Shown here: in pieces, positions 36,201-44,400 of the stretch
Layout of the letters: the number at the start of each line of letters is the position of its first letter
How positions within the stretch are numbered: the first letter of the stretch is position 1
DNA from: Dyella_B sp035690825
Lineage (GTDB): Bacteria > Pseudomonadota > Gammaproteobacteria > Xanthomonadales > Rhodanobacteraceae
Length of the DNA stretch: 64,000 nt
NCBI RefSeq assembly: GCF_051954575.1
Contig: NZ_JBQCHP010000179.1
Location: 5,151-69,150, forward strand
Direction: 5' to 3'
Notes under the pieces: generated by a model
Told to the model about the DNA's origin: nothing
Database searches by the model: none
What the model saw: only the letters and a program-made list of their open reading frames with translations
Position numbers and translations under genes: made by a program

Positions 36201-36680
36201 TCAGTTCGAACCGCCACCGCCGCCGTTGTCGCCACCACCGCCACCGTTGTCGCCGCCCGAGCTGGAGCCGGGGGCCTTGTCGCCGGAGGTGTCGTTGACG
36301 TCGTATTTGGTCTTGTACTTGTTGCTCTGCTGCACCAGCTTCTGCGCATCCTGGAAGTACAGGTTGCCTTCGGTGCGCACCAGCACGTCGTTGTTGAAGT
36401 AAAGACTCATGGCGTTGGTCTTCATCTTCTCGCCACGATGCGAATAGGTAGAGACGTAATCCCAGCGGTTCTGGTTGAACGGCGTGGACACCGAAGGCGT
36501 GCCCAGCAGCACCAGCACCTGACGCTTGGTAAGACCCGGCTTGAGCTGATCGGCAAGGTTCTTGTCGATGGTCTTGTCGAACAGATTGCCCTGGGCTACG
36601 TCGGGGGTATACACGAGATGACAGCCGGCCAGGGAGAGAGCCAGCGTGGCGTAGCCCAGCGTGCGAATCAGCTTTTGCAT
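36201..36680 (-). CDS. bamE: BamE, outer-membrane assembly lipoprotein
   Basis: 159 residues from MQKLIRTLG; the 13-codon longer version lacks a signal at its start. Lipoprotein signal LGYATLALSLAGC. The domain has NLADQLKPGLTKRQVLVLLGTPSV and NRWDYVSTYSHRGEK, hallmarks of BamE, which stabilises the BamABCD machine inserting beta-barrels. The C-terminal 25 residues are a low-complexity Gly/Ser/Asn/Asp tail (GGGGGDNGGGGGSN) absent from E. coli BamE. Convergent with rnfH, divergent from fur. Confidence 0.93.
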   Translation of the reverse strand: MQKLIRTLGYATLALSLAGCHLVYTPDVAQGNLFDKTIDKNLADQLKPGLTKRQVLVLLGTPSVSTPFNQNRWDYVSTYSHRGEKMKTNAMSLYFNNDVLVRTEGNLYFQDAQKLVQQSNKYKTKYDVNDTSGDKAPGSSSGGDNGGGGGDNGGGGGSN

Positions 36681-36754
36681 TCGTAGTGCGTCCGGATCGT
36701 GAAGGTGTCGATGATACACTATGGCTCGATTTGACCGTGTACCGGGAGCTTGCG

Positions 36755-37174
36755 ATGGAGCAGGAAACTCAAGAACTCCGTAAAGCCGGGCTGAAGGTCA
36801 CGCACCCCCGGATGCGCATTCTCCAGATCTTCGAGGAAGACGGCACCCGGCACCTCACCGCCGAGGACGTCTACAAGAAGCTGCTGGCTCATCAGGAAGA
36901 TATCGGCCTGGCTACGGTGTACCGGGTGCTGACCCAGTTCGAGGCCGCCGGCATCCTCAGCAAACATAATTTCGAGGGCGGGCAGGCGGTATACGAACTG
37001 GACCGCGGCCAACACCACGATCACATGATCGATGTGGACAGCGGGAAAGTGATCGAGTTCGTCAGCGAAGAGATCGAGCGCCTGCAGCGCGAGATTGCGG
37101 CCAAGCACGGCTATGAGATCCAGGACCACAGCCTGGTGCTGTATGTGAAGCCGATGGGGAATAAGCGCAAATAA
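36755..37174 (+). CDS. fur: ferric uptake regulator Fur
   Basis: 139 residues from MEQETQELRKAGLKVTHPRMRIL. Winged-helix part with HLTAEDVYKKLL and ATVYRVLTQFEAAGI; the metal-binding HHDHMIDVDSGKVIEF and the regulatory Glu/His residues are present. The CxxC structural zinc motif found in E. coli Fur (in that loop) is replaced by D..S, and the protein contains no cysteine at all. Divergent from bamE across a 74-base gap. It controls iron uptake and, in many genomes, sRNAs and virulence genes. Confidence 0.95.
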   Translation: MEQETQELRKAGLKVTHPRMRILQIFEEDGTRHLTAEDVYKKLLAHQEDIGLATVYRVLTQFEAAGILSKHNFEGGQAVYELDRGQHHDHMIDVDSGKVIEFVSEEIERLQREIAAKHGYEIQDHSLVLYVKPMGNKRK

Positions 37175-37273
37175 GCACATAGGCTGGGATGCCAATCCCA
37201 GCATTGCCATCTCCGCACTTGCGCTATGTCGGGATCGGTGTCCAAGCCCACGGGGCTTTCTGGAAGGCAGGCA

Positions 37274-37313
37274 TAAAAAAAGCCGCGGGAGGACTCCTGT
37301 CCGCCCAGCGGCT
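37274..37313 (-). terminator. intrinsic terminator of the candidate sRNA
   Basis: AGCCGC pairs with GCGGCT around a second hairpin, followed by seven U residues on the minus strand. It may also terminate transcripts from the histidine kinase gene. Confidence 0.8.
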
Positions 37314-37495
37314 TACCGTTGTCTCTTGACGTGCGTGGTATCGGAATTGCTCGCGAATACCTGCAAATGTCCAGACTCCGGCGGAGTGGCGTCCTGCCAC
37401 TCTTCGAGTCCTCCGTCCCCACGGATGACTCGTGCTCGCCGTCTCTCGACGGCGGCTCCCCCACATCGATGGGATTGATCCTAACGAAGCTTTTA
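37274..37495 (-). ncRNA. candidate structured sRNA rich in GGA motifs (CsrB/RsmZ type)
   Basis: Between fur and the histidine kinase gene, the minus strand encodes a run of hairpins and a strong terminator but no convincing protein. Stems: 37438-37453 (GCCGTC, GAGA loop), 37405-37432 (CGAGTC..CCGT, GGGG loop), 37384-37402 (GAGTGGC, AGGAC loop) and, inside the terminator, GGAC-AGGA-GTCC (37291-37302). About ten GGA triplets occur, several in loops, the known binding pattern of CsrA/RsmA. The 5' end is not determined. Identity as a CsrA sponge is inference. Confidence 0.5.
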
Positions 37496-37530
37496 CGGAG
37501 CTGGTATTGGAAAATTTCCTAGTTACAGTG

Positions 37531-39120
37531 TCACAAGTCACTAGATTCGCGCGTGGGGATGTTGCTGCGCAGCAAAATACGCAGGTGAACGCCCTGGCTG
37601 TCGGGGCGTAGGCGGAACAGCCCGCCCAGCGAGGTCACGCGGTCGCGCATGCCCTGCAGGCCCCGGCCGCCGCGCGGTACGCGTTCGGGCAGGCCCACGC
37701 CGTTGTCGCGGATATCCACCAGCGCCAGCGCCACGCCCGCCCGCTCGCCGATGCGCAGGCGCAACCGGAATTCGGTGGCCTGGGCGTGCTTCACGGCGTT
37801 GGTGGCGCTTTCCTGGGCCAGGCGGTAGATGGCGGTGCGGATGTCTTCCTCCAGCATGCGCGGGTCGCCGTGCAGTTCCGTGTGATAGATCATGCCGGCG
37901 GTGGCGAGCAGGTCGCGGATCGGGCCTTCGTCCAGCGCGCGCATCAGGCCGAACTCATCCAGTACGGCCGGGCGTAGGTCATCCATCACCCGATGCAGCG
38001 CGCGGCGCATGTGGGCCAGGATGTCGTTGATGGAAGTGCCAATGTCTTCCAGGCCAGCCTGTTTCAGGCGGTTCTGCGCCAGCTTCACGTGGGTCTGGAT
38101 GGCGGTGAGGTTCTGGCCCAGTTCGTCGTGCAGCTCGGCCGCCATGTGGCGGCGCTGGTTTTCTTCGGTTTGCAGGTTGCCGCGTGCGGCGTCGCGTAGC
38201 TGGCGGGCGAGGTGATCGAGACGGCGGTTGACCGCGGCCAGATACACATTCTGCTCCGCCATGCGCGCGCTGCTGCGCCGGAGCGCATCCGTGGCCGAAC
38301 CCAGCATCAGCGCGCCGGTGCCGGCCACGGCCAGGAACATGTGCGAAGACGCGGTCGGCACCACATGCGTAAAGACGCGATCGACCAGCGCCATGCCCGC
38401 GCTGGAGACCAGCATCGACAGGCTGGCGCCGCGCCAGCCATGGCGGAAGGCGAAGAACAGCACCGGCGCCAGCGACAGGATGCGCGCGAACTCGCGTTGC
38501 GGCGCCGCCTGCTCGGTAAGGATCAACAGAATGATCAGTGCCGGCAGCATCACCAGCAGAGCGTCCATCAAGAGCTCGGACATCTCCTGTTTCGACGGTC
38601 GCGCACGCCACAACATGATCAGCGGCGGCACCAGCAACAGCAGGCCGACGTAGTAGCCGAGGATTTCGTTGCCCAAACCTTCCAGCAAACCAGTCGATGG
38701 CAGCTCGTGCAGCAAGGCCATGGTTGCCGCGTCGGTGGCCGTGGCGGCCACGCCGGTGAAGCCGGCCGAGAGCAGCAGGCGCGAGACTTCTTCCGGGTCG
38801 CGCATGCTTGGCCGCAGGTTCGCCCGCCGCAGCAGCCCTAAGCACAGCGCCACCATTATCGGCAGCGGCAGGTCGCCAAACACGAAGGTGTGCCAGTCCA
38901 GCGTGTAGCCATACCAATATTCAATGGACAGCGCGGCGACCAGCTCCGCGCCGATCAGCCATGGCCAGTAGCGAAACGGCGACAGCAGCAGCACGCCGAA
39001 GCGCAGGCCGAACTGCAAGGTCCAGTCCGGCTGCGAGGTGGGCCACAGCAAGCCCCACAGCACGCCATAACCCAGGCCGGCGAACGGGGGCGACTTCAGG
39101 AAGGAAAGTTTCAGGCGCAT
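37531..39120 (-). CDS. MASE1-domain sensor histidine kinase
   Basis: 529 residues. The N-terminal half has eight or so membrane segments of the MASE1 type (FAGLGYGVLWGLLWPTS, FRYWPWLIGAELVAALSIEYW, ILGYYVGLLLLVPPLIMLW). After a coiled linker comes a HisKA_3 dimerisation domain with the phosphoacceptor His in RRHMAAELHDELGQNLTA and a HATPase domain with QESATNAVKHAQ (N box) and DIRDNGVGL. This is the NarX/UhpB-like class of kinase. Its partner is almost surely the divergent LuxR-type regulator at 39211. The signal is unknown. Confidence 0.93.
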   Translation of the reverse strand: MRLKLSFLKSPPFAGLGYGVLWGLLWPTSQPDWTLQFGLRFGVLLLSPFRYWPWLIGAELVAALSIEYWYGYTLDWHTFVFGDLPLPIMVALCLGLLRRANLRPSMRDPEEVSRLLLSAGFTGVAATATDAATMALLHELPSTGLLEGLGNEILGYYVGLLLLVPPLIMLWRARPSKQEMSELLMDALLVMLPALIILLILTEQAAPQREFARILSLAPVLFFAFRHGWRGASLSMLVSSAGMALVDRVFTHVVPTASSHMFLAVAGTGALMLGSATDALRRSSARMAEQNVYLAAVNRRLDHLARQLRDAARGNLQTEENQRRHMAAELHDELGQNLTAIQTHVKLAQNRLKQAGLEDIGTSINDILAHMRRALHRVMDDLRPAVLDEFGLMRALDEGPIRDLLATAGMIYHTELHGDPRMLEEDIRTAIYRLAQESATNAVKHAQATEFRLRLRIGERAGVALALVDIRDNGVGLPERVPRGGRGLQGMRDRVTSLGGLFRLRPDSQGVHLRILLRSNIPTRESSDL

Positions 39121-39210
39121 GCGCGGATGTTAGCGGGCGGTGGTCGGCCCGTGATGCCCCCGGTAGGAAACGGGATTGCATCCAGGCCGACGTCGGATAC
39201 AGTGCGCCTT

Positions 39211-39846
39211 ATGCACAGCATTGTTCTGGTCGACGATCACGCCATCGTCCGCGAGGGGTTCAAACGGCTTATCGAAATGGAGCCGGACCTCGAGGTCGTG
39301 GCCGAATGCCGCAATGCCGATGACGCGGTGGAAGCCATCAGCCATTACCAACCGGACTTGGTCGCGCTCGACCTGTCGCTACCTGACGGCAGCGGTCTGC
39401 CGCTGATCGAACATCTGCGCAGCGTGTCCACCGGCACGCGCATCGTGGTGCTGAGCATGCACGATGGCGAACCCTACGTATCGGAAGCCTTGCGGCGCGG
39501 CGCGAGCGGTTACGTCACCAAAGGTGTCGCGCCGGAAGAACTGGTGGCGGGCCTGCGCGCGGTGATGCACGGCGAGGAATTCCTGAGCTCCGACCTGCGT
39601 CAGCGCCGCGCGGCAAGGCCGAACGACACACTCGACCCGATCGACCGGCTTACCGCGCGCGAACACGAGGTATTCCTGCTGCTGGCCGCCGGCCGCGCGC
39701 CGAAGCAGGTGGCGGCGGAGCTGGGAATCGGGCAGAAGACCGTCTACATCCATCGCGCGAGCCTGATGGGCAAGCTGGGCGCGGGTTCGGAACTGGATCT
39801 TTATCGGATCGCGAGCGAACGCGGCTTATTGCCGATTCGCACGTAG
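39211..39846 (+). CDS. NarL/FixJ-type response regulator
   Basis: 211 residues from MHSIVLVDDHAIVREGF. Receiver domain with acidic pair DD8-9, phospho-Asp54 in VALDLSLPDG and the Lys of YVTKGVAPEE; C-terminal LuxR helix-turn-helix with LTAREHEVFLLLAAGRAPKQVAAELGIGQKTVYIHRASLMGKL. It is divergent from the MASE1 kinase, forming a two-component system of the UhpA/GacA class. Its stop codon UAG lies in a GTAGGTTGGGG repeat. Confidence 0.93.
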   Translation: MHSIVLVDDHAIVREGFKRLIEMEPDLEVVAECRNADDAVEAISHYQPDLVALDLSLPDGSGLPLIEHLRSVSTGTRIVVLSMHDGEPYVSEALRRGASGYVTKGVAPEELVAGLRAVMHGEEFLSSDLRQRRAARPNDTLDPIDRLTAREHEVFLLLAAGRAPKQVAAELGIGQKTVYIHRASLMGKLGAGSELDLYRIASERGLLPIRT

Positions 39847-40043
39847 GTTGGGGTGCAAACCCTGATATATCCCGACGTTTTTTCGTTTGGTGCATATGTG
39901 CCCGAAATGCCGTCATTCCCGCGAAAGCGGGACTGACGGCCCAGTAATCTGGAAGATCATGTGCAAGGTGTATAGCTCGCTGATTTTATTGAAATCATCG
40001 AGCAAAAACGTGGGATACGTCAGGGTTTGCACCCCAACCTATG
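39842..40043. repeat. composite nested palindrome between two gene ends
   Basis: Outer arms CGTAGGTTGGGGTGCAAACC (39842) and GGTTTGCACCCCAACCTATG (to 40043). Inside: ATATATCCCGACG and its inverted form, a CGTCATTCCCGCGAAAGCGG dyad (39913-39935), and an AT-rich segment 39945-40010 (GGAAGATCATGTGCAAGG, TATAGCTCGCTGATTTTATT) that recurs inverted at 63890-63945. Both flanking genes use the arm's TAG as stop codon. Confidence 0.85.
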
Positions 40044-40767
40044 TGGCTGAGCGTCGTCTCAACACGGACAAGGCGTGCTCGGCAAATCCACGCATGGCTG
40101 ATCGCAGCGCTTCCCGGCTACTAGCGACAGCCTGCTCTTCCATCTGTCCAAGCCTATCGGCCGTTTCCGTCTCGCCAATCATCGCAAACGATCCGCGCAG
40201 CGAATGCAGGTGATCGCGCACGACCTGCATATCACCCTTGCCCAGCGCTTCCTCGATCGCTTGCATGGATTGGTGAAAGCCTTGCTGCAACAGGGTATGG
40301 ACCTTCGCCGGCAGCGGCCCGTGAGTCAGGTCATTGGATTTGGCCGCGAGCCGATCGGGCGTGGCGGTCCTTCCAATCAGCCGGCGCACCGTAGCGTCCA
40401 CGGCCTCGATCGACAATGGCTTGGTGAACAGCGCATCGATACCCGCCGCGGCGCAGCCTTTGCGCTCGGCATCGTTGGCCGTGGCGGTGAATGCAAGGAT
40501 GGGAACAGCCACTCCTTGCGAGCGCAAGCTACGCGCAAGCGTGCAGCCGTCCATGACCGGCATATTGAGGTCGGTCATGACCACGTCGTAGTGCGCTTCG
40601 GCAAAGCGTTGCAGGGCGGCATTGCCTTCCTCGGCAAGTTCGACGTCATAGCCGAGCGATTTCAATTGCCCTTGCAGAAGCAGGCGGCCGATGGGATGGT
40701 CATCCACCACCAGCACCCGTAGGGCTGGCTTGTCACCCGGCAGATGATGGCCGGATCCGGCATTCAT
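40039..40767 (-). CDS. receiver-HPt protein
   Basis: 242 residues from MNAGSGHHLPGDKPA; the open frame is 52 codons longer but not domain-like. Receiver domain (RVLVVDDHPIGRLLL, phospho-Asp in VMTDLNMPVMDG, Lys in LFTKPLS), then a histidine-phosphotransfer domain with DHLHSLRGSFAMIG (phospho-His in HSLRGS). This matches the detached C-terminus of BvgS/EvgS-type hybrid kinases, so it probably relays phosphate from a separate kinase; none is adjacent. The stop codon is supplied by a repeat arm. Confidence 0.88.
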   Translation of the reverse strand: MNAGSGHHLPGDKPALRVLVVDDHPIGRLLLQGQLKSLGYDVELAEEGNAALQRFAEAHYDVVMTDLNMPVMDGCTLARSLRSQGVAVPILAFTATANDAERKGCAAAGIDALFTKPLSIEAVDATVRRLIGRTATPDRLAAKSNDLTHGPLPAKVHTLLQQGFHQSMQAIEEALGKGDMQVVRDHLHSLRGSFAMIGETETADRLGQMEEQAVASSREALRSAMRGFAEHALSVLRRRSAT

Positions 40768-41425
40768 GACGCAACGACCTTCGCATCGCGCGGCATGGCG
40801 CGGCGCAATGCCGGCATTTGTTCGTCGGGGCGGTGCTTCACGAGTACGCGGATCCCTGCAGTGGACGGCGTCAGACGAGCGCGTATTCTCCGGCCGCCGC
40901 TGCACAACCGCAATCGCATCCACGCATCGTGTTGAAGAAAAAAAGCCGGCACGTGAACTGGGATGCCGTGCACATCCGATTGATCATCGTTTGCCGCGAT
41001 CTTCACGCAACATTATCGGGTGCCGTGCCATTTTTCACGCGCTTTCCATCTTTGTGCCGCGTTTGGTTGTCCGCTAACCGTTCCAGTGTGGCCATCGCCG
41101 CCTTCCACCAGGCGGCTGCGAGTTTCAGTGAATCTTTGCCCGCGTTGCCGCGCCGACGGCAATGTGCGCCTCACAGTTACTTCAAGGAGGAAGTCTATCA
41201 ATCGACCGCTTCATTGCTTCAGCCGGAGATAGCGCTTCAACGAGGCGCGCTGAAGCAATCCTGCCCGAACCTTTTCGAGATCAGCAGCAAACACGCGCGT
41301 TGCGATGCCGGATGCCGAAGGCGTGATGGTTTCATGAAAGTTGGCATGCCGATGTGAAACGGGATGGCACGTAGCCGCGTGACCTAAACCTCTCCCACTC
41401 TTCATTGCAGAAAGGATGCGTCGTC
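40768..41425. other. long leader/intergenic region upstream of the giant adhesin gene
   Basis: 658 bases with no convincing gene; a 179-residue open frame (40818-41357) is unlike any protein I know. A hairpin with an 11-bp stem lies at 41213-41223 / 41249-41259 (ATTGCTTCAGC and its complement). A perfect Shine-Dalgarno-like AAGGAGG at 41184-41190 has no normal start codon after it. Both could be parts of an untranslated leader. Confidence 0.4.
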
Positions 41426-44400
41426 ATGAAAAAGCACAACGGTAACGGTCACTCCAATGGTCATGGCCAGTCGACAGCTCGCAATGTTTCAAGCGGATTG
41501 CAGGCCACGTTGGCAAAGAAAATAGCCGCGACGCTTGCGCAAACGGCGGTGGGCCAGGAGGCGTGGCAGCGAGGTAACGGCCGGCGTGCCGCCGGGACCC
41601 CGGTGGGTGTGAAGAGTCCGACGACCGGAGTGATGGATAATCAAATTCTTGCCACTTATATCGCCATCAGGTCGGGCAATTACGGTGCCGATCGGGATGC
41701 CGTGGCCGGCGAGAGTGGAACGGCGCTAGGAGCGAATGCCAACGCGAATGCACAATCTGCCGTTGCGCTTGGCGGCAATACCCTCGCCGGTTATAACGGC
41801 ACCGCCATCGGCACATTGACGAGGGCAGCCGGGACATACAGCACGGCTGTAGGCTTGCAGTCGAACGCAAGCGGCCTCGAGGCCACAGCGTTGGGCTCCC
41901 GTGCCGTTGCTAACGGCTCTAATTCCGTCGCTATTGGCGTTAATGCGAACGCCACTGGTAAGTTCAGCGTCGCCGTCGGCTCGCAGGTCACCGTCAATGC
42001 GGACAACGTGGTTGCACTCGGCTCTCATGGCATGACGGTGGATTCGGGCTCGGCCGGATCGTTCGTGGTTGCGCCCGACAAGAATGGTGGCGTATCGGGA
42101 TCCGCCAACGCGGTGGCGATCCTGGGCCTGGCCACAAACGCAGCAAGTGGTGTCGCGGTGGGAAACGGAAGCAAAGCTCTCGGCGCCTCGGCAACCGCGA
42201 TGGGGGTGAGCGCAAATGCCGCCGCAACCAATGCGCTGGCATTAGGCAACGGCGCTTCCGCACTCGGAAGCGATTCGGTGGGTATGGGCAGGGCCGCTCA
42301 AGCGGTCGGCGACAACACGATCGTCATCGGCTACAACGCCAAATCCAATACCGGTTTGGCCAGCAACGGAACGGGCAACATCGCGATCGGTTCGAATGCG
42401 GTCATCAACAACGTGGGAGCCGGTGCGATCGCGATCGGGCGTAATGCCAAGATCGATGCCGACAGCAGCGTTCCCAATACCACCGGTGTGGGGTCCGTGG
42501 TCTTGGGCGATGGCGCCACGGCTTACGGCGATGCCTCGACGGCCATTGGTGGCGGCAGCTACACCGGGCCGAGCAACAGTGTTGCGCTGGGCAATGGTGC
42601 GCGCGTCTTGGCGCAGGGCAGTTCCGTGGCGTTGGGTGTCAATGCGCTGGCTGATGAGGTCGGCACCGTCTCCATCGGCAACAAATCCACGGGATTGCGG
42701 CATCGAATCGTCAACATGGATCCCGGATTGTCGACCTACGAAGCGGTCAACATCGGCCAGTTGCAACCTCTGGTGACCGCGTTCGGCGGTAACGCTGCGA
42801 TCGACCCGGACACTGGCGCCGTGACCGGCCCTACGTACACGCTTGCCAATGGCGGCACGCAGACCACGCTTGGTGGTGCGCTGAAGGCGCTGGATGATGC
42901 CGTGAGCAACGCCGGCGGCCAGAACGACAAGTATTTTGCGGTGAACAGCACGGGACCGGCTGCCGCGGCCAGCGGAAGCGACGCCATGGCCCTGGGCAGC
43001 GGCGCCGCCGCGGCGGGCAATAATTCCGTAGCGCTTGGTGCGAATGCGCGGGCGGATGCGGCCAATACGGTTTCGGTAGGCACGCGCGGCAGCGAGCGCA
43101 AGATCGTCAACGTGCTGGCCGGTGATGTTTCTGCAACCAGCACCGATGCCGTGACCGGCGCGCAGCTCGATGCAACCAATCAGCAGATCATCGAGCTGAG
43201 TGATGCCCTCAGCCATGGCGGCGTGATTGATCCAGATACCGGGGACACGTTGGCGGTGACTTACAACACCGCCACCAAGGACACGATTACGCTGGGCAAC
43301 AGCGGGCGGCCAGTGAAAGTCACGAACGTCGCCGTCGCCACGACGCCCAGCGACGCGGTGAACCTCAGCCAGTTGACCAGTACGGCGGACGCGCTGCGCG
43401 GCGAGCTCACCGGCAACCTCAAGTACGTGAAGGTCAATTCCGACGGCGTCGATGCGAATGCCGCGGCGCCAGACTCCGTCGCCATCGGCTCGGCGACGCT
43501 TGCAACGATCGAAGGTTCGCTGGCGGTGGGCGTACGGGCGCGCGCGTCGGCCGCGCATGCGGTGGCGCTCGGCAGCGACAGCCTGGCCGATACGGTGTTG
43601 ACCGTCTCGCTGGGCAACAAACCGGCCGGCTTGAAGCGCCGCTTGGTCAATCTGCAAGCGGGTGTGGAGGCGGACGATGCGGTGAGCGTGAGCCAGTTGC
43701 AGCCGATGGTGACGGCGCTCGGTGGCGGCGCGGCGATCGATCCGGTGACCGGCGTGGTGACCGGCCCCACCTACACGCTTGCCAACGGCGGCGTGCAGAC
43801 CAGCCTTGAAGCGGCGCTAGGGGCACTGGATCAGGCAGTGAGTGACAGTGGCGCGAATACGCCGTATCTGGCCGTCAACAGTACGGGTGCGGACGCCGTC
43901 GCGAACGGGATCGATGCCATCAGCCTGGGCAGCGGTGCGGTCGCGACCGGCAACAATTCGGTGGCGCTCGGTGCGAACACCACGGCTGATGTGGCCAATA
44001 CCGTTTCGTTCGGCACGCCCGGCGCGGAACGCAAGCTCGTCAACGTCGCCGCGGGTGATCTTTCGCCGACCAGTACGGAAGCAGTGACCGGCGCACAACT
44101 GGACAGCACGAACCAGCAAGTGGGTGTGCTGGAAAACGCCCTGACCGGCAGTGGCCTGATCGATCCGGGTACAGGCACGTCGCTGGCGGTGACCTACAGC
44201 AGCGGCGCGAAGAACACGATCTTCCTCGGTAACCTCAACACGCCGGTGGAGGTCATGAATGTCGGCACCGGCCTGGCCGATACGGATGCGGTCAACGTGG
44301 CGCAGATGACCGGTGCAGTGGCAGGGCTGCGCAGCGAGCTGAGCAACACGCTCGCCTACGTCAAGGTCCGCGCGACCGGCGGCAATGCGCAGGCCAACGG

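Noticed and set aside
37111..37541. Two minus-strand open frames over the fur-kinase gap
   Set aside because: They overlap a strongly structured, terminator-ended region better explained as a small RNA; no protein family is seen.
40818..41357. 179-residue open frame upstream of the giant adhesin
   Set aside because: No ribosome-binding site, odd composition and no recognisable domain.
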